DNA from: Clostridiales bacterium | GTDB lineage: Bacteria; Bacillota; Clostridia; Christensenellales; Aristaeellaceae | Direction of reading: 5' to 3' | Length of the DNA stretch: 64,000 nucleotides | NCBI GenBank assembly: GCA_024684375.1 | Contig: JAIKWZ010000042.1 | Coordinates: forward strand, 1 to 64,000 | Shown: positions 1 to 7,745 of the stretch, piece after piece | How positions within the stretch are numbered: position 1 is the first letter of the stretch | How the letters are laid out: every line of letters begins with the position of its first letter | The notes under the pieces: model-generated | What the model saw: only the letters and a program-made list of their open reading frames with translations | Databases searched by the model: none | What the model was told of the DNA's origin: nothing | Made by a program: the position numbers and the translations under genes

Positions 1-1098
1 GTGAACTGCCCCAAGTGCAGCCGCCAGCTGCCCGATGACGCCCTTTTCTGCTGTTACTGCGGCAAGCCCGTGTTTTCCACAGGCGAGCCCCGCAGGCACA
101 TAAGGAGCCGCGGCACCGGCACCGTCGTCAAGCGCCCGTCCGGTAAATACCAGGTCACCGTCACGCTGGGCTGGAGGATCGTTGACGGCAAAAAAAAGAG
201 GGTCACGAAGACCCAAACATTCTCAAAGAAGTCCGACGCCATCAACGCCGCTGCCATCCTTAAGGGCTCCGCTCCGTCGTCCCGTGAGACGCTCGCGGAC
301 CTCTGGGACCAGTACGTCCAGTCGAAGCCGTACCTGTCCCTCTCCGGATCCCAGAGGGATAAGCTGGGCTACGCCTGGAACAGGCTTAAACCCATCCAGC
401 TCAGGCCCATCGCGGAGCTGACGGTGGACGACCTGCAGCAGACCATCGACAAAGCCGTCAGCACATACTACCCGGCGCGGGACATGAAGGTAGTGCTCTC
501 CCATCTGTACGCTCTGGCGCTCAAGCGTGAGATCGTCCAGGTCAACAAGTCCGAATATATCGACCTGCCGGAGCAGCCTAAGGCGAAGCGGGAAACGTGG
601 ACCGACCAGGACATAAACGCGATGTGGGCGGATTGGAAAAACCACAATATTTTTTCCGGCTACATTCTGATCATGTGTTACTGCGGGCTCAGGTACGGCG
701 AGCTGGCGAAGCTGCCGCTGGAGAACGTCCACCTGGACAAGCGCTATATGATCGGCGGCATCAAGACCGAAGCGGGCACCGACCGCGTCATCCCCATCGC
801 CGCGCGGATCCTGCCGGTGATCAGGTTCTTCTATGATCTGCACGGCCGGAAGCTGCTGGAGATGAACGAGGACACCTTCTACCAAAATTACTGGGAAACG
901 ATAAACCGGCTGCAGCTGCGCCCGCTGCCGCCCCAGACCGGACGCCATTATTATTTCACCACGCTCACCGCCGCGGGCGTTCAGGCCGGCATCATCACGG
1001 AGACGGGCGGCCACGCTTCCTACATCACCACCATGAAAAACTATGTCCGGATCCCGCTGGAAGACAAGCTCGCCGCGGTGGACAAAATCAATCCGTAG
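1..1098 (+). CDS. Tyrosine recombinase (integrase) with N-terminal zinc ribbon
   Basis: Site-specific recombinase of the phage/ICE integrase family, 365 aa from a GTG at the first base; the M-x-C-P-K-C opening looks like a natural start, but an upstream start cannot be excluded. Residues 3-20 carry C3, C6, C17/18 and C20 of a zinc ribbon; about 38-90 resemble an AP2-like arm-binding domain; about 95-190 is the core-binding domain; 200-365 is catalytic. Visible active-site residues are R231, K255, R315, H338 and the nucleophile Y348. The histidine normally opening the H-x-x-R motif is Q312. Sixty bases counted by hand (301-360) are 37/60 G+C against 28/60 in the chromosomal gene at 1861-1920, which fits transfer. 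The gene ends about 65 bases before a partial tRNA gene, the usual integration target. Family call is firm; which element it serves is unknown. Confidence 0.93.
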   Translation: MNCPKCSRQLPDDALFCCYCGKPVFSTGEPRRHIRSRGTGTVVKRPSGKYQVTVTLGWRIVDGKKKRVTKTQTFSKKSDAINAAAILKGSAPSSRETLADLWDQYVQSKPYLSLSGSQRDKLGYAWNRLKPIQLRPIAELTVDDLQQTIDKAVSTYYPARDMKVVLSHLYALALKREIVQVNKSEYIDLPEQPKAKRETWTDQDINAMWADWKNHNIFSGYILIMCYCGLRYGELAKLPLENVHLDKRYMIGGIKTEAGTDRVIPIAARILPVIRFFYDLHGRKLLEMNEDTFYQNYWETINRLQLRPLPPQTGRHYYFTTLTAAGVQAGIITETGGHASYITTMKNYVRIPLEDKLAAVDKINP

Positions 1099-1163
1099 AC
1101 AGCAAACTACAGCGCTTCCGCGCACCGTGTGCGTCCCTTCTATTATAGCGCATGATCTCTGAA

Positions 1164-1224
1164 TCCTCTGCTAAGGGAGTAGGGTGGGATAACCGCCGCC
1201 CGGGTTCAAATCCCGGCTTCTCCG
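1164..1224 (+). mobile_element. 3' part of a tRNA-Ser(GCU) gene: attachment site (att) of an integrated element
   Basis: The sequence folds as the 3' portion of a class II tRNA: anticodon loop CTGCTAA (1168-1174, anticodon GCT at 1170-1172), a long variable arm (GGTGG/CCGCC around 1184-1195), T-arm CCGGG-TTCAAAT-CCCGG (1200-1216), acceptor strand CTTCTCC and discriminator G1224. The matching 5' acceptor strand (GGAGAAG) and D-arm are absent upstream, where integrase-side sequence begins. This is what is left when an element recombines into the 3' end of a tRNA gene and carries the restoring copy at its other end. Exact crossover bounds cannot be set without the other end. A decayed tRNA gene is the alternative. 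Confidence 0.85.
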
Positions 1225-1231
1225 CGTTAAA

Positions 1232-1260
1232 CCCGTTTTCAGAGAGAAAACGGGCATTAT
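1232..1260 (+). terminator. Rho-independent terminator of the tRNA-Ser locus
   Basis: Perfect 9-bp stem CCCGTTTTC (1232-1240) / GAAAACGGG (1246-1254), loop AGAGA, then CATTATTTTAT. It starts 7 bases after the tRNA 3' end, so it is probably the original terminator of the target tRNA gene, now separated from that gene's 5' half. Confidence 0.85.
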
Positions 1261-1340
1261 TTTATCATATATTCTATTTTAAAAAATTTCCTAAATCGTT
1301 TATTCTGCGAGCAAGCCAATTATTGTTTTTCTCACCCCTA

Positions 1341-1370
1341 TTGCCTTTTATGTTCAAAAGGGTGTATCAT
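1341..1370 (+). promoter_or_regulatory. Probable promoter of the isomerase-like gene
   Basis: TTGCCT (1341-1346), 18-base spacer, TATCAT (1365-1370). It leaves a leader of about 25 bases before the ATG at 1401 and argues against any start further upstream. The rest of the 1099-1400 gap holds only the tRNA remnant, its terminator and a small hairpin (CGCAC/GTGCG, 1121-1133) after the integrase. Confidence 0.5.
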
Positions 1371-1400
1371 ATGACTAATCAAAATGAGAGGTGTGCGGAT

Positions 1401-2246
1401 ATGAAAAGTTTCCCTATCGGTGTTATAATTGAATCTTTCAAGAAACCGCTTTTGGAATGTCTTGATCTTACAAGATCTATAGGGGCACAAGGCCTGCAGC
1501 TTTACGCTACAAAAGGCGAGACAGCACCGGAAAACCTGGTCGGTGAGAAGCGCAAAGCTTTTCTCAACGAAGTAAAAGCACGTGGGCTAAGGATTTCCGC
1601 CCTGTGCGGTGACTTGGGTCATGGCTTCTGGGACAAAGAGCGGAACCCCGAGTTGATTCGCCGTTCCAAGCTTATACTTGAAATGGCTAAAGAGCTGGAA
1701 ACCGACGTGGTCACCACCCATATAGGTGTAGTACCGGAGGATCCTCATCATCCCAGGTACAAGATACTTCAGGACGCTTGCGGAGAGCTTGCAGCCTACG
1801 CTGATTCGCTTCACGCGCATTTCGCCATCGAAACAGGTCCCGAAACCTCGCTGACACTCAAGCATTTTTTGGACAGCCTGCATTCAACAGGTGTAGCTGT
1901 AAACCTTGACCCTGCAAACCTGGTGATGGTCACCGGGGATGATCCGGTGCAGGCAGTGCATAACCTTAAAAGGTACATCGTTCACACCCACGCCAAGGAC
2001 GGTGTCAAACTTAGGGACTGCGATCCGGAAGTCGTATACGGAATAGTACATAAAGACGCTCTTGTTACCGATGCATCCTTCGAAGAAGTTCCCCTTGGAA
2101 AAGGAAGCGTACCATTCAAGGAGTACCTTGCTGCGCTGGAAGAGATCGGTTACGACGGTTTTCTTACTATTGAACGCGAAGTCGGGCCGGATCCAGTAGG
2201 CGATATAGTCAACGCTGCCGATTATCTTAGAAGCTTCATGAATTGA
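1401..2246 (+). CDS. Sugar phosphate isomerase/epimerase-like TIM barrel protein
   Basis: 281 aa, xylose-isomerase-like TIM barrel (AP endonuclease family 2). Members isomerise or epimerise sugars and polyol acids using a divalent metal. Candidate metal ligands at strand ends are the Glu of IETGPE, the Asp of NLDPAN, the His of HTHAKD and the Glu of TIERE. The start at 1401 is chosen because AGAGGTG (1387-1393) sits 7 bases upstream; an ATG at 1371 abuts the presumed -10 box. It is the first chromosomal gene after the integrated element and stands alone before the thrS promoter. Substrate is not predictable. A second, differently spaced member of the superfamily lies at 12591-13499. Confidence 0.85.
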   Translation: MKSFPIGVIIESFKKPLLECLDLTRSIGAQGLQLYATKGETAPENLVGEKRKAFLNEVKARGLRISALCGDLGHGFWDKERNPELIRRSKLILEMAKELETDVVTTHIGVVPEDPHHPRYKILQDACGELAAYADSLHAHFAIETGPETSLTLKHFLDSLHSTGVAVNLDPANLVMVTGDDPVQAVHNLKRYIVHTHAKDGVKLRDCDPEVVYGIVHKDALVTDASFEEVPLGKGSVPFKEYLAALEEIGYDGFLTIEREVGPDPVGDIVNAADYLRSFMN

Positions 2247-2284
2247 CCGCAGCCGGTTTGCAATTAAACTTAACCTCAAAAAGC

Positions 2285-2312
2285 TTGACTTTTCCCGCTT
2301 CTCCGTTAAAAT
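2285..2312 (+). promoter_or_regulatory. thrS promoter
   Basis: TTGACT (2285-2290), 16-base spacer, TAAAAT (2307-2312), placed directly upstream of the T-box leader, so transcription would start near 2319. Confidence 0.7.
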
Positions 2313-2321
2313 ACAAGCATA

Positions 2322-2535
2322 TTAATTGTGAACGAGGGAGAAAAATACCTCCGATGCACCCACAGAGAGCGGCTGTAAGCTGAAAATGCCGCGGGACAGC
2401 TAAGAGGGAGACCGCCTCCTGACGCAATACGTACGGACACGTTACAGTCCATAAAGCAACGCTTCTTTATGCGTTAAACAAGGTGGAACCACGGGCATTA
2501 CCGCTCGTCCCTGTTCGGGACGGGCGTTTTTGTTT
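2322..2535 (+). promoter_or_regulatory. T-box leader controlling thrS
   Basis: tRNA-sensing leader. The T-box consensus AAGGTGGAACCACG is at 2480-2493. The terminator is a 9-bp stem GCTCGTCCC (2503-2511) / GGGACGGGC (2517-2525) followed by GTTTTTGTTT. Upstream, AGAGAGC and GCTGAAA motifs typical of Stem I are present, closed by GAGG/CCTC. By family knowledge, uncharged tRNA pairs with a specifier codon and with the T-box bulge and prevents termination. An ACC triplet at 2411-2413, on the 3' side of Stem I, is the candidate threonine specifier; that assignment is inference. This leader fills the 2247-2561 gap. Confidence 0.93.
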
Positions 2536-2561
2536 AAAGACTAAAAATGCGGAGGCTCAAA

Positions 2562-4499
2562 ATGATAATCAGTTATAACGGTCTCGACCATGAATTTGAT
2601 GAGGGCGTTAATTCGCTCGACATTCTCGGTCAGCTTGATCCGGACGCAAGAAAAACAGCGCTGGCTGTCAGACTGGACGGGGAAATTGCAGAGCTCGCTG
2701 CCCCTGTAAGCCGTTCCTGCCAGATCGTTCCGATATTTGGCAGCGACCCCGATGGACTTCGTATACTTCGGCACAGCGCAAGTCACGTTCTCGCGCAGGC
2801 TGTAAAGCGTCTTCGTCCCGATGCCAAACTCGCCATCGGTCCAGCAATCGACAATGGTTTCTATTACGATTTTGATACCGATGAACCTTTTACGCCCGAG
2901 TTCCTGGCTCAGGTCGAAAAAGAAATGAAGCATATCATCGGGAAAAACTCCCGACTCGAGAGGTTTGTTTTACCCAAGGAACAAGCGCTCGAGCTAATGA
3001 AGGACGAGCCGTACAAGACCGAGCTTATCAACGACCTTCCCGTTGATGAGCCTATTTCCTTCTATCGTCAGGAAGGGTTTACGGATCTGTGTGCCGGTCC
3101 ACATCTTCCAAACCTGGGCAGGATCAAGGCTTTCAAGATCACATCTACAGCTGGCGCATATTGGAGAGGAAGCGAAAAAAACAAAATGCTCCGGCGTATT
3201 TACGCCACAGCTTTTGCTTCCAAAGAAGAGCTTGACGCGTACCTCAAGCAGCAGGAAGAGGCGCTTAAACGTGACCACAACAAATTGGGGCGAGAGCTTG
3301 AATACTTTACCACCGTTGACATCATCGGACAGGGGTTGCCCATAATTCTTCCAAAAGGTGCCCGTGTTATTCAGAAACTGCAACGCTGGGTAGAAGATAC
3401 TGAACAGAAGCGCGGCTATCAGCTTACAAAAACCCCTTATTTCGCCAAGCGAGAGCTTTACAGGCTATCCGGCCATTGGGATCACTACCGCGACGGCATG
3501 TTCATAATGGGAGATCCTGACGATGAAAGCAAGGAATGCTTTGCTCTGCGTCCCATGACCTGCCCATTCCAGTACCAGGTGTATCTTAACCGCATGCGTT
3601 CTTATAGAGATTTGCCCATGAGGCTCGGTGAGACATCCACCCTGTTCCGTAACGAGGATTCTGGGGAAATGCACGGTCTGATCCGCGTAAGGCAGTTCAC
3701 TATCTCTGAAGGTCACCTTGTACTCAGACCCGACCAGCTGGAGGAAGAATTCCGCCAGTGCCTGGAGCTGGCCCATGAGATGCTCGATACTGTCGGCCTT
3801 TGGGAAGATTGCTCTTTCCGTTTCAGCCAGTGGGATCCTGCGAATCCCAAGAACAAGTATGAAGGCACAAAAGAGCAATGGGACGAGGCCCAGGCTGTAA
3901 TGGGCAGGATACTCGACCATATAGGACTTGAGTATACAGTCGGTATTGATGAGGCCGCGTTCTATGGTCCGAAGTTGGATATACAGTATAAAAATGTTTT
4001 CGGCAAAGAAGACACCATAGTGACCATCCAGATAGATATGCTTCTGGCGGCGCGCTACGGCATGGAATATGTGGATCGTGACGGCCAGAAAAAGACCCCG
4101 TACATTATCCACAGGACTTCGCTGGGCTGCTATGAGCGTACACTCGCTTACATGATAGAGAAGTATGCCGGCGCAATGCCTCTTTGGCTTAGCCCGGAGC
4201 AAGTAAGGATAATGACAATTACCGATCGTGCAGACGACGCCGCATACGCGCTTAAGGCCAAACTTGAAACCGCTGGCATCAACGCTGAAGTCGACTCACG
4301 CAACGAGAAGATCGGTTTCAAGCTGAGAGAAGCACGCCACGACAAGCTCCCGTACATGGTCGTCATTGGAGATAAGGAAGCTGAAAACGGCACTGCCGCG
4401 GTCACCAAGCGCGGAACTCAGGAATCGATCGTTATGAGTGCTGACAGTTTTATTGCCCAGCTGCTCAAAGAAATCGAGTGCAAGGACAGAAGCTTCTGA
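2562..4499 (+). CDS. thrS: Threonine--tRNA ligase
   Basis: Class II aminoacyl-tRNA synthetase, 645 aa, charges tRNA-Thr with threonine. Domains in order: TGS (about 1-60), the tRNA-editing SAD domain (about 65-235), catalytic core (about 240-530) and an anticodon-binding domain (about 540-645). The zinc-binding Cys lies in LRPMTCPFQ and motif 2 in the region FRNEDSGEMHGLIR-VRQF. The start at 2562 is preferred over the ATG at 2547, because the ribosome site GGAGG (2551-2555) lies between the two, 6 bases before 2562. Expression is controlled by the T-box just upstream. Length and motifs are normal for the family. Confidence 0.97.
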   Translation: MIISYNGLDHEFDEGVNSLDILGQLDPDARKTALAVRLDGEIAELAAPVSRSCQIVPIFGSDPDGLRILRHSASHVLAQAVKRLRPDAKLAIGPAIDNGFYYDFDTDEPFTPEFLAQVEKEMKHIIGKNSRLERFVLPKEQALELMKDEPYKTELINDLPVDEPISFYRQEGFTDLCAGPHLPNLGRIKAFKITSTAGAYWRGSEKNKMLRRIYATAFASKEELDAYLKQQEEALKRDHNKLGRELEYFTTVDIIGQGLPIILPKGARVIQKLQRWVEDTEQKRGYQLTKTPYFAKRELYRLSGHWDHYRDGMFIMGDPDDESKECFALRPMTCPFQYQVYLNRMRSYRDLPMRLGETSTLFRNEDSGEMHGLIRVRQFTISEGHLVLRPDQLEEEFRQCLELAHEMLDTVGLWEDCSFRFSQWDPANPKNKYEGTKEQWDEAQAVMGRILDHIGLEYTVGIDEAAFYGPKLDIQYKNVFGKEDTIVTIQIDMLLAARYGMEYVDRDGQKKTPYIIHRTSLGCYERTLAYMIEKYAGAMPLWLSPEQVRIMTITDRADDAAYALKAKLETAGINAEVDSRNEKIGFKLREARHDKLPYMVVIGDKEAENGTAAVTKRGTQESIVMSADSFIAQLLKEIECKDRSF

Positions 4500-4515
4500 C
4501 GGTCGATACTTCTAA

Positions 4516-4551
4516 CGGCGCGGGAGAATAAATGCCCGCGCCGAATCATTT
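4516..4551 (+). terminator. Hairpin after thrS, probable terminator
   Basis: Perfect 9-bp stem CGGCGCGGG (4516-4524) / CCCGCGCCG (4535-4543) with a 10-base loop, followed by AATCATTTAAG. The stem is strong but the U-tract is poor, so partial read-through into the pseudouridine synthase gene is possible. Confidence 0.5.
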
Positions 4552-4568
4552 AAGAATTATGAGATAGA

Positions 4569-5456
4569 ATGAAAATACTACGCTGTGTAATCTCAGAATC
4601 AGACGACAACAGGCTTGCCTGGCGTGTCGCAAGGTCGGCTCTTGGACTGTCTGCCCGACAGCTCGCTCGTGTCAAAGCGTCAAATGGACTGCGCCTTGAG
4701 AATGAAAGCATCCACGCGGATGTCCGTGTAAAGGCCGGCCAGACGCTCTGCGCATATATACCGGAAGAACCGCCTGAATTCCGTGCGCCGTATGATGACG
4801 GACCAGTAAACATAGTTTATGAGGACGAGGATGTGCTTGTGATCGACAAGCCGGCTCCCCTCGCTACTCAATACAGCCACAGACAAGAGGAAAATGCACT
4901 GGAAAACAGACTTTCCTGGTATTATCGAGACGACCCAAACTTTGTTTTCAGGCCGGTAAACAGGTTAGACAAAGGCACAAGCGGATTAATGTGTGCAGCA
5001 AAAAATCCATGGTCACAGCATAGTCTTACAAAACTGCTGCATACAGATTCGTTTGTCAGGGAATACCTTGCCGTTTGTGTCGGTTCTCCCGCTCACATGA
5101 CGGGCTGTATCGACCTTCCAATCGGCAAACTTGCCGAGGCAAGCGTAAAGCGAGTGATCACAGCTGATGGTGCTCCTTCAAAAACCCTCTACAGAGTTTT
5201 GTCATCGCATAATGAACTTAGTCTGTTACTTCTAAGACTGTTAAGCGGACGAACGCACCAAATCCGTGTCCACATGAGCGCGATAAGTTGTCCGGTTTAT
5301 GGCGATTTTCTTTATGGAAAAGAGGAGCCATTGAAGCTTCCGGGAAGGCAGGCTCTTCACTGCACCTATCTGAGCTTTGTGCATCCTCAAACAGGCATAA
5401 AACTTAGCTTCCACAGCGCTCTCTCCCCCGAAATTGCTAAACTGATCCAAAAATAA
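4569..5456 (+). CDS. RluA-family pseudouridine synthase
   Basis: 295 aa. Converts specific uridines to pseudouridine in rRNA or tRNA. The N-terminal 70 residues resemble an S4-type RNA-binding region; the catalytic domain follows with the family motif around NRLDKGTSG, catalytic aspartate D134, and the downstream SGRTHQIRVHMS motif. Starts at ATG 4569, 20-odd bases past the hairpin after thrS, with only a weak purine-rich site (GAGATAGA) before it. Which member (RluA, RluC, RluD or a YhcT/YjbO-like paralogue) cannot be decided here, so the target base is unknown. Confidence 0.92.
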   Translation: MKILRCVISESDDNRLAWRVARSALGLSARQLARVKASNGLRLENESIHADVRVKAGQTLCAYIPEEPPEFRAPYDDGPVNIVYEDEDVLVIDKPAPLATQYSHRQEENALENRLSWYYRDDPNFVFRPVNRLDKGTSGLMCAAKNPWSQHSLTKLLHTDSFVREYLAVCVGSPAHMTGCIDLPIGKLAEASVKRVITADGAPSKTLYRVLSSHNELSLLLLRLLSGRTHQIRVHMSAISCPVYGDFLYGKEEPLKLPGRQALHCTYLSFVHPQTGIKLSFHSALSPEIAKLIQK

Positions 5457-5499
5457 CGACGCTTATTCTGTAAAATTCATTCAAATTTGAGACTAACTC

Positions 5500-5534
5500 T
5501 TGCAAAAAATGCTTAAACCCTTTATAATAAGCAT
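5500..5534 (+). promoter_or_regulatory. Promoter of the first two-component operon with overlapping inverted repeat
   Basis: TTGCAA (5500-5505), 17-base spacer, TATAAT (5523-5528). An inverted repeat ATGCTTA (5509-5515) / TAAGCAT (5528-5534) fills the spacer and overlaps the -10 box, a typical operator position. Which protein binds it is unknown; autoregulation by the regulator encoded next is one possibility. Confidence 0.7.
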
Positions 5535-5579
5535 GTGTAAATATATTATTATCGGTTTGGTTCGATTGGAGGGTTACGA

Positions 5580-6272
5580 GTGGCCGGCAGGATTCTTATC
5601 GTAGATGACGAACCGTTCATCGTTAAAGGATTAAAGTATTCCCTGGAGCAGGACCAGTATGAGACAGACTCCGCTTTTGACGGTGAAGAAGCACTTGAAA
5701 AGTTCTTTTCCGGACAATACGACCTTGTGCTCCTTGATGTCATGCTTCCCAAGGTCGACGGCATAGAAGTTTGCCAGCGCATCAGGGAAAAATCCAACGT
5801 GCCGATCATCATGCTTACTGCCAAGGGTGAAGACATGGACAAAATACTTGGCCTTGAGTACGGCGCGGACGATTATATGACTAAACCGTTCAACATCCTG
5901 GAAGTAAAGGCTCGCATTAAAACGATTTTCCGCAGGACCTCCATGGCTCGCAAGGAAGGCAGCCAGAGCGTGATTACTATAAGAGATATGCGCATTAACC
6001 TTAACAACCGTTCTGTGAGCATTGCGGGCAAGGAAATCAATCTTACCGCCAAAGAGTTTGACCTGCTTCAGCTCTTCGTATCAAACCGAGGCAAGGTCTT
6101 TTCAAGAGAAAGTCTTCTGGAAACTATTTGGAAGTACGATTATCTTGGCGATCTCAGAACTGTAGATGTGCATATCCGCCGTCTAAGGGAAAAGATCGAA
6201 AAGAATCCCGCTCAGCCTGAGTATATTTTTACCAAGTGGGGCGTCGGTTACTACTTTACCGAGAAAGACTGA
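5580..6272 (+). CDS. OmpR/PhoB-family response regulator
   Basis: 230 aa, DNA-binding transcriptional regulator. Receiver domain about 4-117 with acidic pocket D9/D10, phosphoacceptor D53 (LLDVMLPK) and K102 in TKPF; winged-helix DNA-binding domain about 130-228 ending in the GVGYYF motif. Starts at GTG 5580 with GGAGGG 6 bases upstream. First gene of a three-gene operon with the kinase at 6315 and the GerMN-like protein at 7742. It is close to the WalR/ResD type in general appearance, but target genes are not shown by the sequence. Confidence 0.95.
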   Translation: MAGRILIVDDEPFIVKGLKYSLEQDQYETDSAFDGEEALEKFFSGQYDLVLLDVMLPKVDGIEVCQRIREKSNVPIIMLTAKGEDMDKILGLEYGADDYMTKPFNILEVKARIKTIFRRTSMARKEGSQSVITIRDMRINLNNRSVSIAGKEINLTAKEFDLLQLFVSNRGKVFSRESLLETIWKYDYLGDLRTVDVHIRRLREKIEKNPAQPEYIFTKWGVGYYFTEKD

Positions 6273-6314
6273 TTATCTTCTGTATAAATTGCTTCGCAAT
6301 AAAGGTGTATCTTT

Positions 6315-7745
6315 TTGGCAAACAGTGATAAAAAACGTACCAGTTCCATAAGATCAAAGCTCATCTTCGCCTATCTTGCTGTTATCGTCGTTGCCTTTCT
6401 TCTTTTAGGCGCCTCGTTTACTGCAATGATGGGCGACTATTTGTTTAATAGTTTTTCAAAGATTTCCCTTGATCAAATATCCGGCATACGCACTAGGATC
6501 GATTCGGCTTTACAGGAAGGCGACATTCAAAACGTGTATTCTGTCGCATCGCAGTTGCCCGGCCGCATCGTGATAACAACCGAAAACAATGTAGCTGTAT
6601 GTGATACCGCATCTCTCGTCAACGGGTGTATAGTTGATCCTCCATTTGACACTTCCAAAAAAAACGCTGCTTTCTTTAGACCAAATACGCTGAAAGGATT
6701 TGCTGTCGACAGTGACAATTATATCATTGTCTCAGCCACTCCGTTGGACAAAGGCTGCATCTACTCACTTGACAACGCCGATTTTATCATTACCAGCTTA
6801 AAAAGCCAGAGTATCAGACTTATTCTTCCTCTGACAGGAGTCTTGCTGCTCTCTGTGTTTTTGGGCTTACTGTTCACGCGCTCATACACTCGTCCAGTCA
6901 AAGAGCTTGATAAAGCAATAAAAAGCCTTTCCGACGGCGATTTTACCGTGCGCGCCAAAGAAATCGGCAATACCGAGCTCACGCGTCTGGCTTCAGCTTT
7001 CAACGATATGGCCGGACGTATGGAAATGCTCGATCGCAGCCGAAACCAATTCGTCTCAAATGCGTCACATGAGCTAAAAACACCTTTGGCTACAATAAAG
7101 ATCCTGGTTCAAACGCTGCTGTATCAGGATGTTTATGATGCTGCCATGAGTAAGGAGTTTCTTTCTGATGTCGACAGGGAAATCGATCGTCTCAACGCAG
7201 TCGTAGTAGATCTGCTTACTCTTGTCGGCATGGACTCCGGAGAAACACCCATAAAGAAATCCGAAATGAGTTTAAGCAGGCTGCTAAGCGAAGACGTGCG
7301 TCGCCTCTCCCCCCTTGCCCGTGAGCGAGGCATTCAGCTTAGCATTTCCGTTCGTGACGAGCTCGTTATAAATGGTGACGAAATTAAACTGGATCAGGTC
7401 TTTTACAACCTTATCGATAATGCCCTGAAGTATACACCCCGCGGCAAAAACGTACATGTGGATGTTTATCGTTCCAGCCGTCTTGCTATTGTGAAGGTTA
7501 AGGACGAGGGCATAGGCATTCCCGAAAGTGATATTCCCCATATATTTGACCGTTTTTATCGGGTCGACAAAGCGCGCAGCCGTGACACCGGCGGCACCGG
7601 CCTTGGACTGTCCATTGTCAAGCAAATAATTCTTGCTCACGGCGGAAACATTTCCGTTTCATCTACGCTTGACAAGGGTTCCGTATTTACAGTTGAGCTT
7701 CCGCTGTTTTCCGGCCGCATTCCTTCCAAGGAGAGCGAAAGATGA
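6315..7745 (+). CDS. Membrane sensor histidine kinase
   Basis: 476 aa, partner of the regulator 42 bases upstream. Transmembrane helices at about 17-39 and 169-187 flank an extracytoplasmic sensor of about 130 residues with three cysteines (C96, C105, C148); then HAMP (about 188-240), the phosphoacceptor H252 in SNASHELKTP, and an ATPase domain with N-box NLIDNALKY, G1 DEGIGIP, F-box and G2 GGTGLGLS. All catalytic motifs are intact. The start is a TTG at 6315 with AAAGGTG 7 bases before it; no in-frame ATG precedes the first membrane helix. The stop overlaps the next start by 4 bases (ATGA), so the third gene is translationally coupled. Confidence 0.94.
   Translation: MANSDKKRTSSIRSKLIFAYLAVIVVAFLLLGASFTAMMGDYLFNSFSKISLDQISGIRTRIDSALQEGDIQNVYSVASQLPGRIVITTENNVAVCDTASLVNGCIVDPPFDTSKKNAAFFRPNTLKGFAVDSDNYIIVSATPLDKGCIYSLDNADFIITSLKSQSIRLILPLTGVLLLSVFLGLLFTRSYTRPVKELDKAIKSLSDGDFTVRAKEIGNTELTRLASAFNDMAGRMEMLDRSRNQFVSNASHELKTPLATIKILVQTLLYQDVYDAAMSKEFLSDVDREIDRLNAVVVDLLTLVGMDSGETPIKKSEMSLSRLLSEDVRRLSPLARERGIQLSISVRDELVINGDEIKLDQVFYNLIDNALKYTPRGKNVHVDVYRSSRLAIVKVKDEGIGIPESDIPHIFDRFYRVDKARSRDTGGTGLGLSIVKQIILAHGGNISVSSTLDKGSVFTVELPLFSGRIPSKESER

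Noticed and set aside
223-1125. Long open frame antisense to the integrase (about 300 codons).
   Set aside because: It mirrors the GC-rich coding phase of a clearly homologous integrase, has no ribosome site and no recognisable protein motifs.
1099-1230. Complete tRNA-Ser gene.
   Set aside because: No 5' acceptor strand complementary to CTTCTCC and no D-arm can be found upstream within tRNA distance.
1152-1400. Upstream in-frame extension of the isomerase-like gene.
   Set aside because: It would translate the tRNA-Ser remnant and terminator; the ribosome site and promoter support a start at 1401.
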